Assembly: GCA_964523405.1 (NCBI GenBank) | Contig: CAZGAQ010000017.1 | Location: 26,608 to 90,607 of the forward strand | Length of the DNA stretch: 64,000 nt | Direction: 5' to 3' | Origin: CAZGAQ01 sp964523405 | GTDB lineage: Bacteria > Planctomycetota > Phycisphaerae > UBA1845 > Fen-1342 | Part shown: positions 52,603-61,519 of the stretch, in pieces | Position numbering within the stretch: position 1 is the first letter of the stretch | How the letters are laid out: each line of letters opens with the position of its first letter | Translations under genes and position numbers: made by a program | Notes under the pieces: generated by a model | What the model saw: only the letters and a program-made list of their open reading frames with translations | Told to the model about the DNA's origin: nothing | Database searches by the model: none

Positions 52603-54936
52603 ATGTCGTGGAACGCGTGCCGGAAGACGGGCTTCCTTTTCCTAGGATTGGTGAGCGGATTGGCGATGCTGAGCCCGCGCGCGCGGGCAGCGTGTGCGTC
52701 GGAGTGGCTCTTCGAGCCGGGCCAGGAGCTGCCGGGGGTTAACGGTGCGGCGCTGGCAATCACGAACTGGGACCCGGATGGGGCTGGTCCGCGGCCGGAA
52801 GAACTGGTCGTTGGGGGGAGCTTCATCGTCGCGGGGGGGGCGGTTTGTAATCGCATCGCGACCTGGGACGGGGAGAAATGGGGGACGCTGGGCGCGGGCA
52901 TGGACGGCTTCGTCCACGCGCTGGTCGTGTATAACGGCGAGTTGATTGCGGGGGGCAGGTTCACGACGGCGGGGGGCGCGGCGGCCGGGGGACTCGCGCG
53001 GTGGGACGGGACGACGTGGCAACCGCTGGGCACGGGTGTCAGCGGGACGGACACGCCGGCGGTGGACGCACTGGCGGTGTACAACGGCCGGTTGTATGCG
53101 GGCGGCAGCTTCACGAGCGTGGACGGCGTGAGCGCCGGCAATGTCGCGCGCTGGGACGGTTTGACCTGGGAGCCGGTCGGCGGTGGTACGAATGGGGCGG
53201 TGCGGGCGCTGCACGTGTTTTATGGCGTGCTGGTCGCGGGCGGCAGCTTCACGACGGCCGGGGCCAGCACGGCGAACCGCATCGCGAGCTGGAACGGATC
53301 GAACTGGCAAGCGCTCGGCGCGGGCACGAATGAGGCCGTATACGCGCTGACGACGTACAACTACGAGCTGGTCGCGGGCGGCAGCTTCACGATGGCCGGC
53401 GCGGTCGGCGCCAAGGGGATCGCCCGGTGGGACGGCGGGGTCTGGCAGCCGCTCGGCTTGGGGGTGAGCGGCTTCACGTCAACGGTGGAGGCGTTGACGA
53501 TGCTGAACGGGATTCTGTATGTAGCGGGCAGCTTCACGTCGGCCGGGGGAGTCTCGGCCACAGGGGCAGCACGCTGGAATGGCAGCGTGTGGCAAGGGAT
53601 GGCGAATGCCAGCGGCGGGGCGAGCATCTCCGCGCTGGGGACGTACCGCGGGGAGGTGATCGCGGGAATCTCGTTCACCACGGACGAATATGCGACGATT
53701 GGGGTTGGGCGTTGGGATGGCAGCACGTGGTGGCCGCTGGGGGCGGGCCTGGATGCCCCGGCGCGTGCGCTGGCGGTGTACAACGGGGAGTTGATCGCGG
53801 CGGGCGAGTTCCTGACGGCGGATGGCGCGGCGGTCCGACATGTCGCACGCAAGACGGCGGCGGGCTGGGTGCCGTTGGGTACGGGAACGGACGGGGAAGT
53901 CAACGCCCTCGCCACGTACGACGGTGCGCTGATCGCCGGCGGTGACTTCGACCACGCCGGCGGCGTCTCAGCGAAGAACATCGCGCGGTGGGACGGCGCG
54001 AGCTGGCAGCCATTGGGCCCGGGGTTGATCGGCAGCGTGCAGGCGCTGACGGTCTACAATGGCGAACTTGTGGCGGGCGGGAGCTTCGCCGTGCACGGTG
54101 TGCCGGAGTGGCAATACGTCGCGCGCTGGAACGGCACGACTTGGCAGGCGCTGGGCACGGGCGTGAATGGGGCCGTGGAAGCGCTGACGATTTGGAACGG
54201 CGAGTTGGTGGCCGGCGGGGTGTTCACCACGGCGGGAGGTGTGAGTGCGCGGCACGTGGCGCGTTGGAATGGTGCCGCGTGGCAGGCCTTGGGCGCCGGT
54301 ATCAGTTACGAAGTGGTGGCGCTGGCGGCGCATGACGGGCGGCTGTTTGCCGGCAGCACGCTGTCCACGATGAGTGCGGCGGATTGCATCGCGGAGTGGG
54401 ACGGCGCCGCGTGGGTCAGTCGCGGGAGTGTGAAGCCCAACGGCTACGGAGTGTCCGTGCGGGCCTTGCGGTCGTGGAACGGCGTCCTGGTGGCGGCCGG
54501 CAACTTTTCGGCGATCGGCGGAGTCACGGCGAGCCGGATCGCCCAGTGGGACGGTGTGCAGTGGCAGCCGCTGTCGGGCGGGCTGACGGGGCCGAGGACG
54601 TGGGCGGCGCATGCGTTGGCCGAGCACCGCGGCACGCTCGTCGTGGGCGGCGGGTTCTACACGGCCGGTGGGCAGGCGTCGGCCTTTTGGGCACGCTGGG
54701 GTTGCGCGGCGCCAGAGCGGTGCGCGGGCGACGGGAACTGCGACGGCGTGGTGAACTGGAGCGACATCGACTACCTGGTCGCCGGGCAGAACGACAATGA
54801 GTCGGCGTGGCAGCAGCACTTCGCAGACTGGAACCCGGCCTGTCCGTTCCTGAATTTGGACGGCAATGAAGATGGTCACGTGAACTGGCGCGACATTGAC
54901 CCGTTCATCGCGCGGATGAATATGACCTGTCCGTAG
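52603..54936 (+). CDS. Secreted beta-propeller-like repeat protein with dockerin-like tail
   Basis: The ATG at 52603 has AGGAGG 6 nt upstream, giving 777 residues with a signal (FLFLGLVSGLAMLSPRARA). Residues about 50-705 hold some fourteen units of about 45 residues with the pattern IARWDGxxWQPLGxGxxG, then VxALxxYNGELVAGGSFTTA. These are regular enough for one or two propellers or a solenoid. The last 71 residues (54721-54933) are the dockerin-like module, here with NWSDID then NWRDID. No enzyme motif is seen; it may be structural or adhesive. Confidence 0.82.
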   Translation: MSWNACRKTGFLFLGLVSGLAMLSPRARAACASEWLFEPGQELPGVNGAALAITNWDPDGAGPRPEELVVGGSFIVAGGAVCNRIATWDGEKWGTLGAGMDGFVHALVVYNGELIAGGRFTTAGGAAAGGLARWDGTTWQPLGTGVSGTDTPAVDALAVYNGRLYAGGSFTSVDGVSAGNVARWDGLTWEPVGGGTNGAVRALHVFYGVLVAGGSFTTAGASTANRIASWNGSNWQALGAGTNEAVYALTTYNYELVAGGSFTMAGAVGAKGIARWDGGVWQPLGLGVSGFTSTVEALTMLNGILYVAGSFTSAGGVSATGAARWNGSVWQGMANASGGASISALGTYRGEVIAGISFTTDEYATIGVGRWDGSTWWPLGAGLDAPARALAVYNGELIAAGEFLTADGAAVRHVARKTAAGWVPLGTGTDGEVNALATYDGALIAGGDFDHAGGVSAKNIARWDGASWQPLGPGLIGSVQALTVYNGELVAGGSFAVHGVPEWQYVARWNGTTWQALGTGVNGAVEALTIWNGELVAGGVFTTAGGVSARHVARWNGAAWQALGAGISYEVVALAAHDGRLFAGSTLSTMSAADCIAEWDGAAWVSRGSVKPNGYGVSVRALRSWNGVLVAAGNFSAIGGVTASRIAQWDGVQWQPLSGGLTGPRTWAAHALAEHRGTLVVGGGFYTAGGQASAFWARWGCAAPERCAGDGNCDGVVNWSDIDYLVAGQNDNESAWQQHFADWNPACPFLNLDGNEDGHVNWRDIDPFIARMNMTCP

Positions 54937-54997
54937 CGGTAACGCGGCGCGCGGCGTCGCTCCGAGCCGCCGCGCGCGATCCTGCCGGACGAGTGCA

Positions 54998-55028
54998 AAC
55001 AAAGAGCCGGACCACGACGGTCCGGCTC
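54998..55028 (-). terminator. Intrinsic terminator of rpmH
   Basis: GAGCCGGACC (55004-55013) and GGTCCGGCTC (55019-55028) form a perfect 10-bp stem with loop ACGAC. On the minus strand it is followed by TTTGTTTG. It lies 70 nt after the rpmH stop. Confidence 0.8.
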
Positions 55029-55097
55029 GCTGCATTATCGCCTTATCCCCGCCCGCGCGGACGATCCGTCCAGCACGGCGATGCGCGGCACGGTGTG

Positions 55098-55238
55098 CTA
55101 CGCGACGCTGACCTTGCGGCCGACGCGGCGCTTGCGGTTAATCGTCTTGCGCCCGTTGTGGGTGCGCATCCGGACCAGAAAGCCCGACTTGCGCTTGCGC
55201 TTCACCTTGCTCCAACGATGCGGGTAATGGGTCGCCAT
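55098..55238 (-). CDS. rpmH: 50S ribosomal protein bL34
   Basis: The 46-residue product reads HYPHRWSKVKRKRKSGFLVR then MRTHNGRKTINRKRRVGRK. It matches the basic bL34 pattern KRKR..GFxxRMxTxNGRxxxxRRRxKGR. AGGAG lies 7 nt before the ATG at 55238. It is flanked by a promoter and a terminator of its own. rnpA, usually next to it, is not here. Confidence 0.92.
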   Translation of the reverse strand: MATHYPHRWSKVKRKRKSGFLVRMRTHNGRKTINRKRRVGRKVSVA

Positions 55239-55303
55239 CGGTCATCTCCTCAACCGCCGCACCAGCCGGCGGATCACGCTGCCTGCAATTCCGCAGACCC
55301 GTT

Positions 55304-55332
55304 AGTATGCCAGATTCTGGCCGCGGCGCCAA
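55304..55332 (-). promoter_or_regulatory. Probable promoter of rpmH
   Basis: On the minus strand TTGGCG (55332-55327) and CATACT (55309-55304) are 17 nt apart. The leader would be about 60 nt. Confidence 0.6.
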
Positions 55333-55390
55333 CCCCGCAGCAGGGGCAGTGCCGGTGCCGGTCTCGGCCATACGGCCGCCCGTGCCTTCC

Positions 55391-55419
55391 TTGCCCCCCG
55401 GCCCAGTGTCCGGTACACT
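55391..55419 (+). promoter_or_regulatory. Possible promoter of the transketolase gene
   Basis: TTGCCC (55391-55396) and TACACT (55414-55419) are 17 nt apart, about 50 nt before the ATG at 55468. Confidence 0.45.
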
Positions 55420-55467
55420 CCGCCGCCTGCGGGGTCCTTCTTGGTCGATTGGTTTGTGGAGTAACGG

Positions 55468-57465
55468 ATGACGGCTGCGGCGGTGCACAAAAAGGCGGCG
55501 GAACTCGGCAAGTTGGCAGTGCGAATGACCACCAAGGCGGGCTCGGGACACCCCTCCAGCTCGCTGTCCCTAGCCCACATCGTCACCCAACTCCTATACG
55601 GCCAGATGAAGTACGATCCGGCCAATCCATGGGACCTGGCCAGCGACCGCCTTGTGCTATCGGAGGGGCATGCAGTTCCGATAATCTATGCTGCCTGGGC
55701 CGACCTCGGCGGTGTCATTGGCAAAGGCCGTAGTGCCGACCACCGTCTGTCGCCGAACGAACTCGATACCTTGCGGGCCTGCAACAGCCTCCTCGACGGC
55801 CACCCGAACCCGGCCGAGGGCTTCCCCTTCTTTGATGCCGCGACCGGCAGTCTGGGGCAGGGGCTGAGCGTCGCGGCCGGTCTGGCGCTGGCAGCGCGGC
55901 TCGACAAGAGCCCGCGGCGGGTCTATTGCATCATCGGCGACGGCGAGTCGCGGGAAGGGCAGATCTGGGAGGCGGCCGACTTCATCGTCGACCACAAGCT
56001 CACAAACGTCTGCGCGATCTTCAACGCGAACGGGCAGGGGCAGGCGGGCTACGTCTCGTCACAGCAGTCGGGCGCGACGATCGCCGCGAAGCTGAAAGCG
56101 TTCAACTGGGACGTGGTCGAGATCGACGGTCACAACCCGGAGGCGATCGCCGGCGCGCTGGCGAAGTTCGGGACGAACGACAAGCCGCTTGCGATTGTGG
56201 CGAAGACCGTGAAGGGTTGGGGTGTCGACGAACTGCTCAAGGGCAACTGGCACGGCAAGCCGCTGCCGGAGGCGAGCCTGGAGGCGGCGTACGCGTCACT
56301 CGACAAGGCGGCTGCGGCGGCCGGCGGTGGGGATGGCGGCTGCGGGGGCGGTTGCTGCTGCAGCGCGAAGGCGCAGAGCGGCGGGACGCTGGCGCCGCGC
56401 AAGCCGACGGCGACGATTGCACCCGAGCGGCCCGATCCGCGCAGCGTGAAGTGGCCGGCGTTCGAAGAGGCGATGGAGAGCGCCGGTCTCGGCGCGGCCT
56501 TGAAGAAGGGCAAGCTGGCGACGCGGCGCGTCTACGGCGCGGCGCTGAAAATCGCGGGCGACCTGCTGCCGCAAGTGGCCGTGGTCGACGGCGATGTGAG
56601 CAACTCGACGTTCGCCGAGGTGTTCGCGAAGGCGCACAAGGACCGCTTCTTCGAGTGCAAGATCGCCGAGCAGAACATGATCTCCGCGGCGGCGGGGCTG
56701 GCGGCCGGTGGGTTCATCCCGTTTGCGAATTCGTTCGCGAAGTTCATCGCCCGTGGCTACGACCAGGTTGAGATGGCCAACATCTCGCGGGCGAATCTGA
56801 AGCTGGTCGGTTCGCACGCCGGCGTTTCGCTGGCGGCCGACGGCCCGAGCCAGATGTCGCTCGTCGACGTCGCGTTCTTCCGGGCCTTTACGACGGTCCG
56901 CGGCGACGATCGCGAGTCGCCCCTGTGCTGGTTCTTCCATCCGGCGGACGCGGTCGCGGCGTACCAGATGACGCGGCAGATGACGTTGCTGCGCGGCATG
57001 TGCTACATGCGGACGCATCGGCCGGACGTGCCCGTGCTGTACAAGCCGGACACGGAGTTCGCGCCGGGCGGCTTCCACGTGCTGCAGCCGGGCGACGACG
57101 TGGCACTGATTGCGTCGGGCTACATGGTGCACGAGGCGAAGAAGTCGGCCGAGCTGCTGGCGAAGCAGAACATCCGCGCGATGCTGATCGACGCGTATAC
57201 GCTGCCGATCGACGGGGCGCGGCTGGTCGAGACGATCCAGAAAGCCGGCGGGCAGGCGCTGGTCGTCGAGGACAACTACGGCGGCGGCTTCGGGGCGGCG
57301 GTGGCGGAAGCGGCGGCGCGGCACGGCCGCGTGCGTGTGCAGTCGCTCTACGTGCAGCGGATTCCGAAGTCGACGCTGACGCCGGACGAGATTCTGTCGT
57401 ACTGCGGCGTCGCGGCTCCGCAGATTGCCGACCAGGTGTTGGCGATGATGAAGAACAGGGACTAA
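55468..57465 (+). CDS. tkt: Transketolase with a Cys-rich linker
   Basis: The product is 665 residues, with GGAG 6 nt before the ATG. The PP domain has AGSGHPSSSLSLAHIV and GDGESREGQIWEAADF (thiamine diphosphate motif); the Pyr domain has FFECKIAEQNMISAAAGLAA with the catalytic Glu. The C-terminal domain ends normally. Between the two, near residues 280-310, is the unusual segment GGGDGGCGGGCCCSAKAQSG, with four cysteines in seven residues. It exchanges two-carbon units in the pentose phosphate or Calvin-type pathway. A related dihydroxyacetone synthase is less likely. Confidence 0.92.
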   Translation: MTAAAVHKKAAELGKLAVRMTTKAGSGHPSSSLSLAHIVTQLLYGQMKYDPANPWDLASDRLVLSEGHAVPIIYAAWADLGGVIGKGRSADHRLSPNELDTLRACNSLLDGHPNPAEGFPFFDAATGSLGQGLSVAAGLALAARLDKSPRRVYCIIGDGESREGQIWEAADFIVDHKLTNVCAIFNANGQGQAGYVSSQQSGATIAAKLKAFNWDVVEIDGHNPEAIAGALAKFGTNDKPLAIVAKTVKGWGVDELLKGNWHGKPLPEASLEAAYASLDKAAAAAGGGDGGCGGGCCCSAKAQSGGTLAPRKPTATIAPERPDPRSVKWPAFEEAMESAGLGAALKKGKLATRRVYGAALKIAGDLLPQVAVVDGDVSNSTFAEVFAKAHKDRFFECKIAEQNMISAAAGLAAGGFIPFANSFAKFIARGYDQVEMANISRANLKLVGSHAGVSLAADGPSQMSLVDVAFFRAFTTVRGDDRESPLCWFFHPADAVAAYQMTRQMTLLRGMCYMRTHRPDVPVLYKPDTEFAPGGFHVLQPGDDVALIASGYMVHEAKKSAELLAKQNIRAMLIDAYTLPIDGARLVETIQKAGGQALVVEDNYGGGFGAAVAEAAARHGRVRVQSLYVQRIPKSTLTPDEILSYCGVAAPQIADQVLAMMKNRD

Positions 57466-57482
57466 GGGCACAAGGCCGTGAT

Positions 57483-57962
57483 ATGCAGGCGGTGTGGCGT
57501 GAGCTGTTCCTGCGACTGTACCGCGCCGTAGCCGATGAGGATTTCGATCTGGCGACGGCGATTGCGGAGCTGCGCTGGGCAGGCGGGCTCGACTTCAGCC
57601 CCCTTGAGAGCAATGCGGCACACGTCCTCAGCGGCGCCGCGGAGAATCCGGCGTCGCTGAGCGAGGCGGAGTTGGCGGACCTGGGCTGGGTGTGTAACGA
57701 GATTCTCGCGTACTACGTGGCCGCGGCCGAATCGGGGGAGTGCTCGCGGCGCTCGCTGGGAACGGCGATCTACTTGTCGTTGCTGGCATCTGAGGTGGAA
57801 CGACTGCAGCCGTGCCTGTTAGGTGACTGGATGTTTCGCAAGTCCTTCGTGGTCGCCCACCGCTGGTACCGGTACGTCGAAGAGAGTGATTTGCTCGCGT
57901 ATTTTGCCCTGCTCACCGACCGGTTTCGCGAGCAACCGGAGGATGTGAGCGGGCGCGGATAG
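57483..57962 (+). CDS. Hypothetical protein downstream of transketolase
   Basis: The product is 159 residues from ATG 57483, 17 nt after tkt and probably cotranscribed. It is helical and acidic (WRELFLRLYRAVADEDFDLA, LADLGWVCNEILAYYVAA, FRKSFVVAHRWYRYVEESD). There is no signal peptide or known motif. Confidence 0.6.
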   Translation: MQAVWRELFLRLYRAVADEDFDLATAIAELRWAGGLDFSPLESNAAHVLSGAAENPASLSEAELADLGWVCNEILAYYVAAAESGECSRRSLGTAIYLSLLASEVERLQPCLLGDWMFRKSFVVAHRWYRYVEESDLLAYFALLTDRFREQPEDVSGRG

Positions 57963-58028
57963 GCGCGGCACGGCCGGCGCAGGGCGGGCGAGGCCGCCTC
58001 CGCGTGGAGTGATCCGGGTTGCCGGCCT

Positions 58029-58074
58029 TCCAACTTCCGACTTCTTCCTTCATACTTGCGACTTCTGGTTTCTC
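58029..58074. repeat. GAAGTCGGAAGT phrase repeat (inverted) before the epimerase gene
   Basis: On the plus strand it reads CAACTTCCGACTTCTTCC, TTCATACTTGCGACTTCTGG; the reverse complement is a run of GAAGTCG/GGAAGT units like those at 21407-21440. It ends just before the GGAG used by the downstream gene. Confidence 0.65.
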
Positions 58075-58086
58075 TCGGAGTGCGTG

Positions 58087-59094
58087 ATGAATCTTGTGAC
58101 TGGTGCCACCGGCCTGCTCGGCAGCCATATCGTCGAGCAGCTTCGCAAACGTAATCTCCCCGTGCGCGTGCTCGTCCGCAAGGGCAGCAATACTGCTTGG
58201 CTCAAGACACAGGGCGTCGAGTTCGCAGAGGGTGACATCACCGACCGCGCGTCACTGGAGCGTGCCTGCCAGGGCGTCGACGTCGTCTACCACTCGGCCG
58301 CCAAAGTCGGCGACTGGGGCCCCTGGGAGGACTACCAGCGCTTCACCATTGACGGCACGCAGAACCTGATCGACGCGGCCATTGCCGCCAAGGTTCGCCG
58401 GCTCGTGCACATCAGCTCGATCAGTACGTACGGGTATCACACGAATGACATCACGGTCGATGAGACGTTTGAGCTGGGGTACAAGCTCTACAAGTGGGCC
58501 TACTACAGCAAGTCCAAGATCGAGGCCGAGCGTCGCGCCTGGGCTGCCCACAAGGCCGGCCGGATCGAACTGACCGTAATTCGCCCCGCGTGGATTTATG
58601 GCGAGCGCGATCGGACGACCATCGCCCGCCTCTACAACATGATCACGGCCGGTAAGGCCAAGATCCTCGGCAAAGGCGACAACCGCCTCAACGTCGTCTA
58701 TGCCGGCAACATCGCCGAAGCCGCGATCGCGGCGGCCGCCCGCCCGGACTGCAACGGCGAGGCGTTCAACATCAGCAACGACGGCGTGATCACGCAACAG
58801 CAGTACTTTGACCTGCTGGCCCGCGCGATCGGTGCCCCGCCGGTGAAGAAGCACGCCCCGTACAAGGCCGCCTACTTCGTCGGCTTCCTGCTGGAGATCA
58901 TCGGCCACCTGTTCCAGTCGAAGAAGCCGCCGTTCGTGACGCGCTACGCCGTGTGGCTGATGGGGCGGCGGTCGTACTTCTCCGCCGACAAGGCCCGCCA
59001 GAAGCTGGGCTGGAAGTCGACAATCACCTACGAAGTCGGCATCCCCAACACGATCCGCTGGTACGAGGAAAACGTGCTCGGCTTGCGGCGTTAG
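58087..59094 (+). CDS. NAD(P)-dependent epimerase/dehydratase (extended SDR)
   Basis: The product is 335 residues from ATG 58087 behind GGAG. It begins NLVTGATGLLGSHIVEQL (nucleotide-binding GxxGxxG). SSISTYGYH and the YYSKSKIEAE motif carry the catalytic Ser/Tyr/Lys. RPAWIYGERDRTT is typical of the 3-beta-HSD/dihydroflavonol reductase branch. The substrate is unknown; a sugar or hopanoid-type alcohol is possible. Confidence 0.88.
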   Translation: MNLVTGATGLLGSHIVEQLRKRNLPVRVLVRKGSNTAWLKTQGVEFAEGDITDRASLERACQGVDVVYHSAAKVGDWGPWEDYQRFTIDGTQNLIDAAIAAKVRRLVHISSISTYGYHTNDITVDETFELGYKLYKWAYYSKSKIEAERRAWAAHKAGRIELTVIRPAWIYGERDRTTIARLYNMITAGKAKILGKGDNRLNVVYAGNIAEAAIAAAARPDCNGEAFNISNDGVITQQQYFDLLARAIGAPPVKKHAPYKAAYFVGFLLEIIGHLFQSKKPPFVTRYAVWLMGRRSYFSADKARQKLGWKSTITYEVGIPNTIRWYEENVLGLRR

Positions 59095-59125
59095 CTGCGG
59101 CCGGGCGGCGCGCGCGAATCAGCCG

Positions 59126-59185
59126 GTAGCGTCAGGCCTTTCGGGCGCACGCAGCGCGTAGCGTCAGGCCTCCGTGCCTGACGTC
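59126..59185. repeat. GTAGCGTC hairpin repeat: one full and one partial copy
   Basis: The full copy (59158-59185) has stem GTCAGGC/GCCTGAC and loop CTCCGT. A half copy (59126-59148) shares GTAGCGTCAGGCCT and then diverges. It belongs to the family at 23917-23977. Confidence 0.75.
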
Positions 59186-59249
59186 GTATGGCGTCTTGTG
59201 CGAGCAACGCCGGCCGCGGGGGGCGGACGCCACGTCGCTGACGGCCGGT

Positions 59250-60275
59250 TCACGCCGCGTCGCACCACTCCGCGTACCGCTCCAAACAGTACCGGTCCGT
59301 CATTCCCGCGACAAAGTCTGTGACCACGCGCCAAACGGGTTGCCGTTCCAGCCGCCGCTGGAAGCGCTCGGGTAGCAGGTCGTTGCGGTTCATGAGGGTA
59401 TCGAAGACGGCCGCCAGAATCCGCCGCGCGTGCTCGTCGGCGGCCGCCAAGGCAGCGCTGCGATACAGCCGGGTGTAGAGCAAGTCGTTGAGCTGTTGCA
59501 GCTCCCTTTCGAGTTCCGGCGACAGCGCGACGGTGACGGTGGGGGCCCCGGCGCGCATCGCGAGGTCGGCCAGCACGCGTTGTTGAATGCGATCAACGGC
59601 CGGTCGCACGTGCCCGCGCCACGCCTCCGCCAATGCCGGCCCGCGATACGCCGCCTGCCACAGTGTACACGGCGCGAGCATCTCGGGCGTCAGCAGACCC
59701 GCATAGAGTCCGTCCTGCAAGTCGTGCAATCCATACGTGAGGCGATCGGCGAGGTCCACGACTAGGCACTCTGGCGGCGGGGCCTGGCCGTCCTGCAAGG
59801 GATGCTGTCCCGGACGATCGTAGTGCGTGCTGTGCTTGGCGAGGCATTCCCGTACCACGCGGGTGAGATTGAGGCCGTGAAACTCGGGGTAGGGGTGCTC
59901 GATTTCCTCCACGATGCGTAGTGTGTGGCGGTTGTGCTCGAAGCCGCCGTGCTCCCGCAGACACTCGTCGAGCGCCTTCTCGCCAGCGTGTCCGAATGGG
60001 GGGTGACCCAGGTCGTGGGCCAAGGCCGCGACCTCCGCAAGGTCGGCGTCGAGGCTGAGCACACCGGCGATGCAGCGCGCCTGGTGCGCGACCTCCAGCG
60101 AGTGCGTCAGCCGTGTCCGGAAGTGATCCGTCTCCGGCGCGACGAAGACCTGCGTCTTGTGCTGCAGCCGGCGGAACGCGGCCGAGTGCACCACACGCTG
60201 CCGGTCCACAACCAGCGGTGGCCAGGTGGCGGCCAGAGGATCGGGATGTTCGCGCGAAAAGTCGGTGGCACGCAT
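59250..60275 (-). CDS. Deoxyguanosinetriphosphate triphosphohydrolase-like HD protein
   Basis: The product is 341 residues from ATG 60275 (a longer frame starts at 60302). The HD motif appears as FRTRLTHSLEVAHQARCIAG and AALAHDLGHPPFGHAGEKAL. VDLADRLTYGLHDLQDGL supplies a further Asp ligand. These are the features of dGTPase family proteins, which hydrolyse dNTPs to deoxynucleosides and triphosphate. Confidence 0.9.
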   Translation of the reverse strand: MRATDFSREHPDPLAATWPPLVVDRQRVVHSAAFRRLQHKTQVFVAPETDHFRTRLTHSLEVAHQARCIAGVLSLDADLAEVAALAHDLGHPPFGHAGEKALDECLREHGGFEHNRHTLRIVEEIEHPYPEFHGLNLTRVVRECLAKHSTHYDRPGQHPLQDGQAPPPECLVVDLADRLTYGLHDLQDGLYAGLLTPEMLAPCTLWQAAYRGPALAEAWRGHVRPAVDRIQQRVLADLAMRAGAPTVTVALSPELERELQQLNDLLYTRLYRSAALAAADEHARRILAAVFDTLMNRNDLLPERFQRRLERQPVWRVVTDFVAGMTDRYCLERYAEWCDAA

Positions 60276-60413
60276 GCCTGTTACATTACCGCAGGCGGCC
60301 AACGCGGGCCAAGCAAAGTCCCGCCAAGGTCGGCGCGGTCGTGACGGGTGAATGCCGGATATGGACCGACCGTGTGCACGTACCGCGCTGCTGGCCTGGG
60401 CAGCGACGGGGAG

Positions 60414-61412
60414 CTACGCCGACCCGTTCGGTACGTCCGGCCGGGCCTGGGGCCCCGGCGGGGGCTGCGGGGGGCGGACCTTCAGGACCGGCGGCGTGAT
60501 GGAGACCTGGTGGCCGGGCTCGACGCTGCGGGTCAGGAACACTGACCCGCCGATGATCGACCCGTCGCCCAGAACGGTCTCGCCGCCCAGCACGATCGCG
60601 TTCGCGTAGATCGTGACGTTGTTCCCGACCGTCGGGTGCCGCTTATGCCCGCGAATAAGCCGCCCGCGCTCGTCCTTCGGGAAGGACAGCGCGCCGAGCG
60701 TCACGCCCTGGTAGATCTTCACGTTGTCGCCAATGTCGGTCGTTTCGCCGATGACGACGCCGGTACCGTGGTCGATGAAGAAGCTGCGGCCGATGCGGGC
60801 GCCGGGGTGGATGTCGATGCCGGTAAGGAGGTGGGCGTGCTCGCTCATGATACGCGGCATGAACGGCACATTGAGGTCGTACAGCACGTGGGCGTAGCGG
60901 TGAATCGTGATGGCCAGCAGGCCGGGATACGCGAGCAGGACTTCGGCCGTGCCCGTCGCGGCCGGATCACCGTCGTACGCGGCCTGCACGTCGTCCGCGA
61001 GGAGGGCCCGCACGTCGGGGATGCGTTCGACGAACTGGTTGGCGATGTCCGTCGCGCGCTGGCGGCAGGGCGCGTCGAGCGACTGTGCCACGGGTTCACC
61101 CGAGGTGTCCGCGGCGGCACGCTGGCACTCCCTGTCATAGCACAGGCACTGCAGGGTCTGGTCGGTCAGCCGCTCCCAGAGACGGGGCAAGAGCTCGCCG
61201 ACGTGGAAGCTGATGTTGTGCCGGGTGAGCCCGGTGCGTCCGATGTAGCCGGGGTAGGTCAGCTCGAGGAGCAATTCGCAACACTCGATGATGGCCCGGC
61301 GATCCGGCAGGAAGCGCCGGTCGATGCACTGTGTGCGTTCGTCGGACTGATAGCTCTTGACGACCCGCGCGACGAGCCGCGGCAGGGCTTCACCGAGATG
61401 GTCGGATTGCAC
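60414..61412 (-). CDS. cysE: Serine O-acetyltransferase (EpsC/SatA type)
   Basis: The product is 332 residues from GTG 61412 behind GGAGG. The helical N-domain is followed by left-handed hexapeptide repeats: TGIDIHPGARIGRSFFIDHG, TGVVIGETTDIGDNVKIYQG, VTLG, then RHPTVGNNVTIYANAIVLGG. The catalytic Asp/His pair is present. The length exceeds E. coli CysE and fits the longer type. It makes O-acetylserine for cysteine synthesis. No cysK is adjacent. Confidence 0.92.
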   Translation of the reverse strand: MQSDHLGEALPRLVARVVKSYQSDERTQCIDRRFLPDRRAIIECCELLLELTYPGYIGRTGLTRHNISFHVGELLPRLWERLTDQTLQCLCYDRECQRAAADTSGEPVAQSLDAPCRQRATDIANQFVERIPDVRALLADDVQAAYDGDPAATGTAEVLLAYPGLLAITIHRYAHVLYDLNVPFMPRIMSEHAHLLTGIDIHPGARIGRSFFIDHGTGVVIGETTDIGDNVKIYQGVTLGALSFPKDERGRLIRGHKRHPTVGNNVTIYANAIVLGGETVLGDGSIIGGSVFLTRSVEPGHQVSITPPVLKVRPPQPPPGPQARPDVPNGSA

Positions 61413-61519
61413 CGGCGTCCTCCTGCAGAAGGCTGCACACCCAAACCACCGGCCGGCGCCGGCGCCACATCATTCTGATCGTAGCGCCGCCGCCGGCCAT
61501 TGTGTACGTGCCGCGCCGC

